This document shows positions 1 to 8,455 of a DNA stretch of 64,000 nucleotides, piece by piece. Below the pieces are notes generated by a model. It did no database searches, was not told the origin of the DNA, and was given only the letters and a program-made list of their open reading frames with translations. The first letter of the stretch is position 1. Every line of letters begins with the position of its first letter. The translations under genes and the position numbers were made by a program. This DNA comes from Sporichthya polymorpha DSM 43042 (GTDB lineage: Bacteria > Actinomycetota > Actinomycetes > Sporichthyales > Sporichthyaceae), in assembly GCF_000384115.1 (NCBI RefSeq), contig NZ_KB913029.1:1398907-1462906 (forward strand), in the 5' to 3' direction.

Positions 1-1
1 A

Positions 2-94
2 CTCAATCGCTTCGCCGAACCCGAGCGGACGAGCATCGTTAATCGGACTGAGGTGCGCGCAATCCGGCTGTTCCCAGCCGACGCCTCATCGTAA
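2..94 (+). CDS. Possible 3' end of an upstream gene (partial)
   Basis: A frame open from the window edge reads about 30 codons to a TAA, with no stop and a plausible amino acid mix (…EVRAIRLFPADASS). It ends just before the LVIVD gene on the same strand. Too little is visible to name a family, and it could be a chance open frame in GC-rich DNA. Confidence 0.25.
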   Translation, partial: LNRFAEPERTSIVNRTEVRAIRLFPADASS

Positions 95-104
95 CTTGCT
101 CGAC

Positions 105-1589
105 ATGAAGGCCCTCACCGTCGTCCCACTGGCGTGCGCCCTCGCGCTCGCTCCGCTGGCGGTCGCGACCGGATACCCCGCCAGTGCCGACTCCACGGCA
201 ATCGCGGATTCCGCGGTGCCCAGAGCGACCTGCGGCCCGGGGAGCTCGCCGGAGACCGGCCTCCAAGGTCAGGTGCCACTGAGGGACCGGCAGAGCGGCC
301 GCAGCCAGCAGGGGTACTGGTGCAACCTGGAGCTGCTGGGACAGCACCAAGGTGAAGGCACCACCTGGGTGAACCCGCAGTACAAACACTGCGCCTACAA
401 CGCCACCGCGTTTGCCGGCATCCCGACCAAGAAGTCCCAAGGCGTGCAGGTGATCGACGTCGGCAACCCGCGCAAGCCCCGACTGACCGCCAATCTCACG
501 AGCCCGGCGATGTTGGCCGGGACGTGGGAGACGCTCAAGGTCAACGAGGAGCGCGGATTGCTCGCCGGGGTAAGCGTCGGCCCAGTCGTCGGCGCGCTGT
601 CCTTCGACGTCTACGACATCTCGACCGACTGCACGCGCCCGAAGCTGCTGAACTCCTTCTCATCCGCGGACTTCACGCTTCCCGCGTCGACCATCAATCA
701 CGAGGGCCAGTGGTCCCCCGACGGCAGGACCTACTGGTCCTCCTCTCTCGCCGGCGGCGGACTCACCGCCATCGACGTCAGCGACCCGACCAAGCCGCGG
801 ATCGCCGGGGTGGGCACGGTCGGGGTTGCGAACCACGGCTTCGAGTTGAGCGAGGACGGCAACCGGCTGTACCTGAGCACCGCGTTCGGAGCCGGCGTCA
901 TCATCCTCGACGTCAGCGAGGTGCAGGCGCGCAACCCGGTGCCGGTGATCCGCCAGCTCGGCAGCGTCTTCTGGGGCGGCCCGGCGTCGGTCGGCCAGCA
1001 CACCATCCCGGTGACGTGGAGCGGCAAGCCGTACCTGATCGCCGTCGACGAGTTCGCCGGCGAGGGCGTACACATCATCGACATAAGCGACGAGACCCGG
1101 CCTCGCATCGTCCGCCAACTGCAGCTCGAGATTCAGCAGCCGCAGAACGCGGCGGTGAGCGCCGAGGACACCAAGGGCAACGGGCTGTTCGGATACGACG
1201 CGCACTACTGCACCGTCGACCGCAGAACAGATCCGACCGCGCTGGCCTGCGGAATGATGCAGTCCGGCGTCCGCGTCTTCGACGTCCGTAACCCCCTGAC
1301 CCCCCGCGAGATCGCCTACTACAACCCACCGGCGCAGGTCGGACGGAACGCCGATCTCTCCGGTTCGGAGCACGCGACCTACAACTTCATCTCGCAGAGC
1401 TCCAACGTCTCCGACATCCGCGACGCCGGCCCCTCCGTGCTCCTCGGAGCCAGCCCGTACGCCAATCTCACTGCCGACTGGTGCAGCTCGCCCCCTCGGT
1501 TCGTGGGCAAGGACCAGCTCTGGGTGAGCTGCCAGGACAACGGCTTCCTCGCACTCAAGTTCACCAACAAGGCTTACCGACGTCCATGA
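105..1589 (+). CDS. Secreted LVIVD-repeat (beta-propeller-like) protein
   Basis: About 494 aa with an N-terminal signal peptide (KALTVVPLACALALAPLAVA) and then repeats of the LVIVD type: GVQVIDVGNPRKPR, GLTAIDVSDPTKPR, GVIILDVSEV, GVHIIDISDETRPR and GVRVFDVRNPLTPR. Such repeats form the blades of a secreted beta-propeller, usually of unknown binding function. The ATG at 105 starts directly at the basic signal-peptide N-region; a TTG at 96 in the same frame is an alternative. Neither has a clear ribosome binding site. The stop overlaps the start of the next gene (ATGA), so the pair is translationally coupled. Six cysteines in the mature part suggest disulfides outside the cell. The ligand is unknown. 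Confidence 0.8.
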   Translation: MKALTVVPLACALALAPLAVATGYPASADSTAIADSAVPRATCGPGSSPETGLQGQVPLRDRQSGRSQQGYWCNLELLGQHQGEGTTWVNPQYKHCAYNATAFAGIPTKKSQGVQVIDVGNPRKPRLTANLTSPAMLAGTWETLKVNEERGLLAGVSVGPVVGALSFDVYDISTDCTRPKLLNSFSSADFTLPASTINHEGQWSPDGRTYWSSSLAGGGLTAIDVSDPTKPRIAGVGTVGVANHGFELSEDGNRLYLSTAFGAGVIILDVSEVQARNPVPVIRQLGSVFWGGPASVGQHTIPVTWSGKPYLIAVDEFAGEGVHIIDISDETRPRIVRQLQLEIQQPQNAAVSAEDTKGNGLFGYDAHYCTVDRRTDPTALACGMMQSGVRVFDVRNPLTPREIAYYNPPAQVGRNADLSGSEHATYNFISQSSNVSDIRDAGPSVLLGASPYANLTADWCSSPPRFVGKDQLWVSCQDNGFLALKFTNKAYRRP

Positions 1590-2197
1590 CGAGCCGCCTC
1601 ATGACGCCCGCTTTGGCTGCGATTGGCGCTCTGGTCCTCGGACTCGGCGCCGGCCTGGCCGCGGGAAGCGATGCCGAAAGCGCGACCACCGCCACCGCGC
1701 CGGGACCCGTCGACATCGGCTTCAGCCAGGACATGATCGTGCACCACGAACAGGCCGTGCTGATGGCGCAGCTGGTCCGCGCACGGACCCGCGACGCCAC
1801 AGTCGCCGCGCTGGCCGACGGCATCATCGCCGATCAACTCCTCGATATCGGAACCCTGCGCGGCTACCTCGCGCTTTGGCAAGCTCCGGTCCTGCCGACA
1901 GGAGGCCCGATGAGTTGGATGGCAGCGAGTCACGAACACGTTCACGCCGGCGCCGGCGCCGGAAGCATGCCGGGAATGGCCACCGCCGCCGAGCTCAACT
2001 CCCTCCGGACCGCGACAATCAACAGAGTGGACCGCGTCTTCCTCACGCTCATGAGTCGGCACCACGCCGGCGGACTGGCAATGCTCACTCACGCCGGCCT
2101 CAACGCGACCGTGCCGGCCATCCGCAACCTGGCCAACCGCATCGGGTTCCACCAACAGGAGGAGATGCGCACGATCCACCTCCTGTCGGCGGCTTAG
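1586..2197 (+). CDS. DUF305 family secreted/periplasmic protein
   Basis: About 203 aa. An N-terminal hydrophobic signal or anchor (LAAIGALVLGLGAGLAAG) is followed by a DUF305 domain with its two hallmark segments, SQDMIVHHEQAVLMAQL and LMSRHHAGGLAMLTHA. DUF305 proteins are four-helix, ferritin-like; the paired histidines and methionines suggest metal (copper) binding but the role is not established. The ATG at 1586 overlaps the preceding stop by 4 nt, so the 5' extension of the frame is not used. Its stop overlaps by 4 nt the stop of the convergent flavoprotein gene. Pairing with an LVIVD protein suggests a joint extracytoplasmic role. Confidence 0.82.
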   Translation: MTSRLMTPALAAIGALVLGLGAGLAAGSDAESATTATAPGPVDIGFSQDMIVHHEQAVLMAQLVRARTRDATVAALADGIIADQLLDIGTLRGYLALWQAPVLPTGGPMSWMAASHEHVHAGAGAGSMPGMATAAELNSLRTATINRVDRVFLTLMSRHHAGGLAMLTHAGLNATVPAIRNLANRIGFHQQEEMRTIHLLSAA

Positions 2198-3387
2198 ACC
2201 GAGCGGACAGCCTTCGTCAAAGGCACCGCCGGATCGGCGAGGAGGTGCGGGTCGAGGACCGACCCACCCAGAATCGCCATCTGCGCCTGCACGTTCTCGC
2301 GAGGGAGGTCGGCGATGAGCGCCGCGGAGAGCGTGTCGTCATCACCGAGCCACAGTGCCGTCCATGACCCGTCTTCCCGCTCGCGGAACAGCAGGCGGTC
2401 CTGGTCGGTGTGCCGGCCCACGTACTGCAGTTTGTGCCCGAGTTGGTCGCTCCAGAAATAGGGAACCGGGTCGTGCGGCTCGACCTCACCGAGCCCGGGC
2501 GCGAGGAGCGCCGCCACCGCGACCGCGGGGGCCGCGGAAGCGTCGTCCCAGTGCTCGACCCGCATGCGAGCCTGGTACCGGCGGGACCACCAGGCGGCGC
2601 AGTCGCCGACGGCCACGATGCCCGGGCCCGCGCGCAGCCACTCGTCCGTGACCACGCCGGCGTCGATCTCGAGTCCGCTGTCGGCGAGCCAGCCCGTCGC
2701 CGGTCGAACGCCGACGCCGGTCACCACGACATCGGCCGGCAAAGTCTCCCCGTCGGCCAATTCGACCCCGTCCGAGGTGACCGCGGCGACCGCGGTCCCC
2801 AACCGAAGATCGATCCCTTCCCACCAGGACAGCAGTCGCTTGCCGACCTCCGAGCCCATCAAGCGCGCCAGCGGCAGCGCGTCGAGATCGACGCACGTCA
2901 CGTGACATCCGCGTGTGCGCGCGGCAGTCGCGACCTCGGCGCCGATCCAGCCGGCGCCAATCACCACAACCCGCGCTTCGGGTCGGAGTCGCTGACGTAA
3001 CGACAGCGCGTCGTCCAGAGTCCGCAGGGTGAGCTGCTCACCCTCGCCCGGGATCCGGATCGGGTCAGCGCCGGTGGCCAGGATCAAGCCGTCGTAGCCA
3101 ATCTGCCCGGCGTCGGTGACGAGAACCCGATCGACCGGTCGCAGTCCAATCGCGCGGACACCGGCGCGCACGTCGACACGAAGTTCGTCGTAGTCGACGC
3201 GGAGGGTCGAGGTATCCGCAGCCCCGATCAACACCTCCTTCGACAGCGGCGGCCGGTCGTAGGGCAGATGGCTCTCAGCACCAACCAGCGTGATCCGCCC
3301 GGCATGGCCCTGCTCACGCAGCTGCTCGCAGCTACGCGCGCCTGCCAATCCGCCACCCACCACGACCACATGCGCCAACTGCGTCAC
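2194..3387 (-). CDS. FAD-dependent ferredoxin-reductase-type oxidoreductase
   Basis: About 397 aa pyridine nucleotide-disulfide oxidoreductase of the rubredoxin/ferredoxin-NAD(P)+ reductase type. FAD dinucleotide fold at the N-terminus (HVVVVGGGLAG), ATGADPIRIPG, NAD(P)-binding fold VVIGAGWIGAEVAT at about residue 140, and the C-terminal FAD motif GIVAVGDCAAW at about 275. Such proteins pass electrons from NAD(P)H to a ferredoxin that feeds a P450 or Rieske oxygenase. No ferredoxin or P450 is nearby. The GTG start at 3387 is chosen because GGAGG lies 7 nt upstream and because it overlaps the stop of the preceding gene (GTGA); the frame itself stays open further 5'. Confidence 0.85.
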   Translation of the reverse strand: MTQLAHVVVVGGGLAGARSCEQLREQGHAGRITLVGAESHLPYDRPPLSKEVLIGAADTSTLRVDYDELRVDVRAGVRAIGLRPVDRVLVTDAGQIGYDGLILATGADPIRIPGEGEQLTLRTLDDALSLRQRLRPEARVVVIGAGWIGAEVATAARTRGCHVTCVDLDALPLARLMGSEVGKRLLSWWEGIDLRLGTAVAAVTSDGVELADGETLPADVVVTGVGVRPATGWLADSGLEIDAGVVTDEWLRAGPGIVAVGDCAAWWSRRYQARMRVEHWDDASAAPAVAVAALLAPGLGEVEPHDPVPYFWSDQLGHKLQYVGRHTDQDRLLFREREDGSWTALWLGDDDTLSAALIADLPRENVQAQMAILGGSVLDPHLLADPAVPLTKAVRSV

Positions 3388-3767
3388 GTGCCTGCCTCCG
3401 ATCGCCTCGATGTGGAAGCCCCTGCTTGCTCGCCATCCTCCACGCGGTCGCACATACTCTCGAACCACCACGTGACCGCACCCGGACCCAAGGCCGCGCT
3501 GATCGGCATGGCTTCGGTGCGGACCGCGGCCAGCAGGAACTCCTCCGCCTCCTCGCGTCGATCGGCATCCACCTCATAGATCGCCAGGTAGGGGGCCGGT
3601 GGCGGATTGCGCGAGAGTTTGCTCGGCACGAAATGAAAGCGCTGCGCCGCCGTGAAACCGGCGGCGGCGAGAACGTCGCCCAGGTGTCGGTTGGTGTACC
3701 AGTCGTTGTACTGGTCCTCGCGGCCCGGGATCGGTTCGGTGAGGACCACCAACAGAGCGATTGCCAT
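3384..3767 (-). CDS. EthD-like dimeric alpha/beta-barrel protein
   Basis: About 127 aa. The opening (MAIALLVVLTEPIPGREDQY), the NDWYTNRHLGDVL segment and the total length fit EthD-like/stress-responsive alpha-beta-barrel proteins, which accompany ring-cleaving or oxygenase systems and sometimes act as small isomerases or decarboxylases. ATG at 3767 is the first start after the hairpin downstream of the binding-protein gene. The stop overlaps the flavoprotein start by 4 nt. No catalytic residue can be assigned. Confidence 0.6.
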   Translation of the reverse strand: MAIALLVVLTEPIPGREDQYNDWYTNRHLGDVLAAAGFTAAQRFHFVPSKLSRNPPPAPYLAIYEVDADRREEAEEFLLAAVRTEAMPISAALGPGAVTWWFESMCDRVEDGEQAGASTSRRSEAGT

Positions 3768-3845
3768 GGAGGTCGAGCCTTCGGCTAGAGATGGAACGAG
3801 CGCCGTACTCGCGGTTTTGTCTGCCTTGCTGCGGCGCCAACGCAG

Positions 3846-3875
3846 GTGTGCCGGGCGCGCAGGCGCCCGGCACAC
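3846..3875 (-). terminator. 13-bp perfect hairpin downstream of binding-protein gene (cluster A)
   Basis: Arms 3846-3858 and 3863-3875 are perfectly complementary with a GCAG loop. There is no long T run, as is common in actinobacteria. It lies between the cluster A binding-protein stop and the EthD-like gene, so it is placed to end or stabilise the binding-protein mRNA and lower expression of the two downstream enzymes. Confidence 0.7.
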
Positions 3876-3896
3876 GTCGCTAGCTCTCTACTTCTG

Positions 3897-5468
3897 TCAG
3901 CCCTTCGCCTGCGGGTCGCTCGGCGCGACGATGTCCGTGCAGGTCGGCTTTGAGGTCACCGACTTCCAGCTGTTCCCGTCCTCGCTGGAGATCGCGGCGA
4001 ACAGGCAGTACGGGACCCGGGGATTCTGGTCCTTGCCAAAGATGCGAGGCCCGGTGAGCCCACCGAGTTCGGTGAACTTCTGGCCCTTGAACTGCCACAG
4101 CGTGTCCAGCAACTGTTGGGTCGTCGGCTTGTCCGGCGAGAGACCCGCGGAGGCCGCCAGCATCAGCGCGCCGGCCGTCCAGCCGAGGCTCGCGGCACCG
4201 CCGGTGTCGAAGCCGGGGTCGAACTTGCGAACCTGCGCCTGGTAGTACTTCTCGGCCGGAGTCGAGCTCGCCATCCAACCGAACACATTCAGCGGCACAT
4301 AGGAGTTTCCGAGCCATTTGCTGCCCAGGAACTGCTTCTCGTTGCCGACGCCCAGCGGGTGACCCATGGCCTTCGGGAAGAACCCGACCTGTTCACACGA
4401 GCGCGCGATGCGTTTCATGGAGGCGGCGTCCATGTTGAGGCCCACCGCTTCGACGCCGGCGTTCTTCATCTCCAGGCACTGCTGGACGAAGGACGGCTGT
4501 GTCAGGGAGACCTGGGAAGAGACCTTGACGACTGCGCCCATCTTCGGGGCCAGGTCGTTGAACGCGCGCGCGGTGTCGGAGCAGGAACGCGGAACCTCGA
4601 TGCAGTAGAAGAGGCCGACGTTCTTCACCTTGTAGTGCTTCGTCGCGCCGTAGAGGAATCCGTACGCGATCGACTGCTGCGGAGCGCCCTGCGGGAACAT
4701 CAACGGGTTCGTGAACCAGGTGCTGTTCGTGACGTCGGAGCCGATGATCGGGATGCCGGTGCGCCTGATGATCGGCGCCACCGCGTCGACGGTCAGGACC
4801 TGAATGTTGCCCACGAAAGCAAGGATCTTCTTGCTCGAGATCATGTTCTGGACCTTGGTCGACGCTGTCGACGGGTCGCCTTGGTCGTCGTCGAAGTACA
4901 GCTTGATCTTGTGGCCGTTCAGGCCCCCACACGCGTTGGTGGAGGCGACCCACACGTTCAGCGCGTTGACGACGGGGGAGAACAGTTCGCCCAGCACGCC
5001 GGAGAGGGTGCTGACGTTGCCCAGCGGCACTTCGGACAACGTGGCCGGCTTGCACGGACCGTTGCCACCGAACATGGGGTGGCTCGCCACCAGCTTCTCG
5101 ACCGGCGAACCGCTCGCGGCGGCGGCGCCGGCCGCGTTTCCACCGGCGGGCTTCTTGCCGCCCTGATTGCCCGCGGGCTGGTTCGCGGTGGTGTCACCCG
5201 CGGGGGCTGCACCGTCGGTAGTCGTGGTTCCGGGGGCGGTTCCGCCGGTCGTGCCGGTCGTCGCGACCGCGGCCGGGACCTCGGCACCTGTCTCGGTCGA
5301 GGTCGTGCCCGGGTCGGTGACCGCGCCCGGTTCGGTCTGGACGGTAGAACCATCCGTTCCGGTGGCGGCGTCCGTGACGTCCGAGCCGCCACAACCGGCC
5401 ACGAGCGCGAGCGCGCAGACGCCGGCGACCGCGGCGGTCGTCAACTTCCGCAATCTTGGTGTTGCCAT
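3897..5468 (-). CDS. ABC transporter substrate-binding lipoprotein, Liv/HAAT type (cluster A)
   Basis: About 523 aa periplasmic-binding-protein-like (type 1) receptor. Lipoprotein signal with lipobox ALVAGC near residue 25, then roughly 120 residues of Thr/Gly/Ala/Pro-rich linker, then a Leu/Ile/Val-BP fold (LYFDDDQGDPSTA, FVGNIQVLT, VGLFYCIEVPRSC, CLEMKNAGVEA). It should capture a solute outside the membrane and deliver it to the cluster A permease. The ATG at 5468 has AAGGAG 6 nt upstream; the longer frame from 5495 lacks one. It is separated from the transporter genes by about 176 bp holding two palindromic operators, so it probably has its own promoter. The long linker suggests it reaches out from the membrane through the wall. 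Substrate unknown. Confidence 0.88.
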   Translation of the reverse strand: MATPRLRKLTTAAVAGVCALALVAGCGGSDVTDAATGTDGSTVQTEPGAVTDPGTTSTETGAEVPAAVATTGTTGGTAPGTTTTDGAAPAGDTTANQPAGNQGGKKPAGGNAAGAAAASGSPVEKLVASHPMFGGNGPCKPATLSEVPLGNVSTLSGVLGELFSPVVNALNVWVASTNACGGLNGHKIKLYFDDDQGDPSTASTKVQNMISSKKILAFVGNIQVLTVDAVAPIIRRTGIPIIGSDVTNSTWFTNPLMFPQGAPQQSIAYGFLYGATKHYKVKNVGLFYCIEVPRSCSDTARAFNDLAPKMGAVVKVSSQVSLTQPSFVQQCLEMKNAGVEAVGLNMDAASMKRIARSCEQVGFFPKAMGHPLGVGNEKQFLGSKWLGNSYVPLNVFGWMASSTPAEKYYQAQVRKFDPGFDTGGAASLGWTAGALMLAASAGLSPDKPTTQQLLDTLWQFKGQKFTELGGLTGPRIFGKDQNPRVPYCLFAAISSEDGNSWKSVTSKPTCTDIVAPSDPQAKG

Positions 5469-5546
5469 GGGGGGCTCCTTCGTCAGGGGCGACAAGCGGT
5501 GGGACGGGGCACGAGGCCGCCGTCGGCGCGTGATGGAAATAACTTA

Positions 5547-5560
5547 CGAACGACCGTTCG
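5547..5560. promoter_or_regulatory. 14-bp palindromic operator, copy 1 (TetR-type)
   Basis: CGAACGACCGTTCG, a 6-2-6 palindrome upstream of the cluster A binding-protein gene. The same arms occur at 5614 and at 11494, the latter between the transporter operon and a divergent TetR gene. Confidence 0.65.
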
Positions 5561-5613
5561 AGGCGCGTCAAGGGTGATCTCGGAACCAGGAGAAATCGTT
5601 ATCAAACGGCTGG

Positions 5614-5625
5614 GAACGACCGTTC
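5614..5625. promoter_or_regulatory. Palindromic operator, copy 2 (TetR-type)
   Basis: GAACGACCGTTC, identical to the core of copy 1 and 67 bp from it (start to start), in the gap between the anchored-protein stop and the binding-protein start. Two sites in one gap suggest cooperative control of the binding-protein promoter. Confidence 0.6.
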
Positions 5626-5644
5626 GCTCTCCGGGGCGGTGCGT

Positions 5645-7000
5645 CTACGCAGCGTGCGAGCTCGCGAACCGCGTGAACAGGAAGTGGGAGCCGACGAGGG
5701 CGGCACCGGCGACGAGGAGCATGGCGTAGAGCCATTCGCTGTGCTCGCCCGTTTGCCCAGCAACGGGCACGAAGCCGAGCGTCCTGGGCAGCTCTTCACC
5801 GGACGCTGTTCCGACGATGTCACTTGGTACCGGAGCGAGCGTTCCGCCCTCGGTAATGGTGGCGACGGTGGCGGGAGTTCCGGCCGCCTCCGTCGCCAAC
5901 TCGGGCGAGAGGCCGGCGGCATCCAGTCCGGAGACGTTGTCAGTCACGTCGGAACCTGCGCCGGCGTCGGCTGATGCCCCGTCAACATTGCCGCCAACAT
6001 TGCCGGCAGATGGGGAGTTGTTCGTGGTGCCGTATCCCAAGGTCGCCACCGAGGCGCCCACCTTCGCCCGGCCGAGGATGTACTTGACGGTGAAGGTGCC
6101 GGCACCTGTCGGACTGGCTTGAGTGGCGGTGACCATCAGACCCCCGATGGAGTAGATGGTCTTGCCGGTGGCGTCCTTGCTGGTGACGACCGGCGCGAGA
6201 TCGATCTGGATGCCGGCGTTCTTCAGGGCGCTGTTGGCTTGACCGAGGGCATCCTTGCTGGACATCCCCTGGCCGAGGTAGCGGAAGCCGTTCTGGTCGA
6301 AGCCGAACTCCTGGCCGTTGACCGCGAAGCGACCGAACGTCTTGCTCTCGATCTTGGCCGGTTTACCGACGGTCTGGGTAATGGAGGCCAGGGCGGTGGA
6401 GTTGCCGACCTCCAAAGGACCGGTGACAAATCCCGCCGAGCTGCCCGAAGCGACCGCTGAGACCGAGGTGCCCTTGCTCTCGGTGGCGGCGTTCGCGGTC
6501 TGTTGCTGGTTCGGCGCTGGAATCGTGGCCGGGGCACCGTAGGAGGCGGAGGAGGTGGCACTGGTCGGAGTACTGACCGACTTGATGCGCCCGTATCCGA
6601 AGTCCTCCTCGGCCTCCGGGGTTCCGCTGGAGGACGTGGACACGTAGCCGGGGAGCACAGCGAAGGGCAACTGCACCTGGCCGAGCCCGAACTGGTTCGG
6701 AACACCGTTGACGGTGCCCGGCGCATGCTGCGCGGTGCTGCCCCAGTACGGCATTCCGGCAAAGCCGTCGCTGCCACCACTGTTGGTCGTCCGGGCGGAC
6801 GCGGTGAGCGAACCGGCGTCGTTGTTGGGCGAGACGGGGATCTCGTCGCCGTTGACCTCGAAGTAGAAGGCGTCCCCGCGTGCTTCGAGGTTGAACCGGG
6901 TGTCCTCGGCAGAGGCGGTGCCCGACAGGCCGACGATCATCGCCGAGGCACCGATCGTCCCGAGCGCGGTGAGGGCAAGTGCCCAACGAGGCGCCCTCAT
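5645..7000 (-). CDS. Signal-peptide and C-terminally anchored surface protein, choice-of-anchor P type (cluster A)
   Basis: About 451 aa. Sec signal peptide ending near TASAEDTRF, a central beta-rich region (about 30-330), a Gly/Ser/Ala/Asp-rich stretch, then a C-terminal hydrophobic helix (LYAMLLVAGAALVGSHFLF) and a short tail. This layout matches proteins named 'choice-of-anchor P'. No catalytic motif is seen. Its ATG overlaps the livF stop by 4 nt, so it is made together with the ATPase. Equivalent genes lie in clusters B and C, so it is probably a component or partner of these importers rather than a chance neighbour. Function unknown. Confidence 0.65.
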   Translation of the reverse strand: MRAPRWALALTALGTIGASAMIVGLSGTASAEDTRFNLEARGDAFYFEVNGDEIPVSPNNDAGSLTASARTTNSGGSDGFAGMPYWGSTAQHAPGTVNGVPNQFGLGQVQLPFAVLPGYVSTSSSGTPEAEEDFGYGRIKSVSTPTSATSSASYGAPATIPAPNQQQTANAATESKGTSVSAVASGSSAGFVTGPLEVGNSTALASITQTVGKPAKIESKTFGRFAVNGQEFGFDQNGFRYLGQGMSSKDALGQANSALKNAGIQIDLAPVVTSKDATGKTIYSIGGLMVTATQASPTGAGTFTVKYILGRAKVGASVATLGYGTTNNSPSAGNVGGNVDGASADAGAGSDVTDNVSGLDAAGLSPELATEAAGTPATVATITEGGTLAPVPSDIVGTASGEELPRTLGFVPVAGQTGEHSEWLYAMLLVAGAALVGSHFLFTRFASSHAA

Positions 7001-7695
7001 GACGCCAGGGACCCGAGGTAGCTGTTCATGATTGTCTCCTCACTGATTTCGGCGGGTTCACCGGCGAAACTGATGCGTCCTCGATCGAGGATGTAGACGT
7101 AATCGGCCATCTTCAGCGCCTGTCCGACGTACTGCTCGACCAGCAACTGGGCGATGCCCTGCCGCCCGAGATCGGTCAGGTAGTCGAAGATCTCTTCGAC
7201 GATCTTGGGGGCCAGACCCATCGAGACCTCGTCGAGAAGCACCACGCGCGGGTTGCCGACGTAGGCGTGGGCCAGGGCGAGCATCTGCTGTTCGCCCCCG
7301 CTCATGGTCCCGGCGATCTGGCGGGCTCGCTCGCCCAGACGCGGGAAGGTGCCGGTAGCGGTGGCGAAGGCCTTCCGGAACTCGCCGGGCGGGCTCTGCA
7401 GGAGCAGGTTGTCCCCGACCGTCAACGACGGGAAGATCCCGCGACCTTCCGGGACGTGGATGATTCCCTGACGCGCCATCTTGTAGGGGGCGTAGCTGGT
7501 GACATCCCGACCGTCGATCACGATATGACCCGAGTAGGGCTTCAGCAGGCCGGAAGCGACCCGGAGCAAGGTGGTCTTTCCCGCGCCGTTGGGGCCGAGC
7601 AGGGCGACGGTCGCGTTGTCCGGAACCACCAGCGAGACGTCCCGGAGCACCGTCCCGGTGTCGTAGCCGGCCGTGATGTTGCGCAACTCAAGCAA
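6997..7695 (-). CDS. livF: ABC transporter ATP-binding protein LivF (cluster A)
   Basis: 232 aa, the usual LivF length. Walker A GPNGAGKTT, signature MSGGEQQM, Walker B RVVLLDEVSMGLAP and the switch region LLVEQYV. It drives substrate import with LivG. The start is a TTG at 7695 with GGAGG 7 nt upstream; the equivalent position in cluster C is ATG. Overlaps livG by 8 nt and the anchored-protein gene by 4 nt. Confidence 0.93.
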   Translation of the reverse strand: MLELRNITAGYDTGTVLRDVSLVVPDNATVALLGPNGAGKTTLLRVASGLLKPYSGHIVIDGRDVTSYAPYKMARQGIIHVPEGRGIFPSLTVGDNLLLQSPPGEFRKAFATATGTFPRLGERARQIAGTMSGGEQQMLALAHAYVGNPRVVLLDEVSMGLAPKIVEEIFDYLTDLGRQGIAQLLVEQYVGQALKMADYVYILDRGRISFAGEPAEISEETIMNSYLGSLAS

Positions 7696-8455
7696 CGGAG
7701 ACCTCCCCGAGGTAGGCAGCCTTGACCAGATCGCTGCTCAGGGCCTCGCGCGTGGTCCCGGAGTAGATGATCTTGCCGAAGTCCAGGACGTAGATCTGTT
7801 GGCAGATCTCGGAGACCAAGGCCATGTCGTGCTCGACGATGAGGATGCCGTTCCCGGTCTCGGACACCCAGTCGGTCAGGACCTTGCCGAACGCGTGTGT
7901 CTCGGACACGTCCAGGCCCGACGAAGGCTCATCGAGCAATAGGAACTTGAAGGGGGTCGCAATGGCCCGAGCCAGCTCGACCAGGCGACGCTGGCCCGTC
8001 GAGAGGTCGCCCACCACCCGGTCTCCGAGCCCGCTGAGTCCGCAGCGGTCCAGCGCTTCCTCGGCGCGCGCGTGGATCTGCCGGGTCTCCTTACGGGTCG
8101 AGTACAGCAGGCCCAGTGGGCGTAAGCTCGAGTAGAAGGCCGACGGCCCGCACCGCACGTTCTCCCGCACCGACAGGCTTTCGAACAGTTCCATCCGCTG
8201 GAACGTCCGGCCGAGCCCGTGATGAGCCCGGTTCGAGGTGCGGTGCCCGTGCAGGTCGTGATCACCGAGCCGGACGGTGCCCGACAACGGACGATTCCGC
8301 CCGGTACAGGCGTTGAAGAACGTGGTCTTGCCGGCACCGTTGGGGCCGATCAACCCCGTGATCTGACCCGCTTTGGCGTACAGCGACACATCGTTGACGG
8401 CGACGATGCCGCCGAAGCGCACCGTCACGTTGGCGACATCCAGGTCGACAGTCAT
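7688..8455 (-). CDS. livG: ABC transporter ATP-binding protein LivG (cluster A)
   Basis: 255 aa. Walker A IGPNGAGKTTFFNACTG, signature STGQRRLVELARA, Walker B FLLLDEPSSGLDV, D-loop and switch VEHDMALV, as in LivG-type HAAT ATPases. The ATG overlaps the permease stop by 4 nt. STGQ in place of the usual LSYGQ is shared with the cluster C copy, which links these two clusters more closely to each other than to B. Confidence 0.93.
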   Translation of the reverse strand: MTVDLDVANVTVRFGGIVAVNDVSLYAKAGQITGLIGPNGAGKTTFFNACTGRNRPLSGTVRLGDHDLHGHRTSNRAHHGLGRTFQRMELFESLSVRENVRCGPSAFYSSLRPLGLLYSTRKETRQIHARAEEALDRCGLSGLGDRVVGDLSTGQRRLVELARAIATPFKFLLLDEPSSGLDVSETHAFGKVLTDWVSETGNGILIVEHDMALVSEICQQIYVLDFGKIIYSGTTREALSSDLVKAAYLGEVSVA

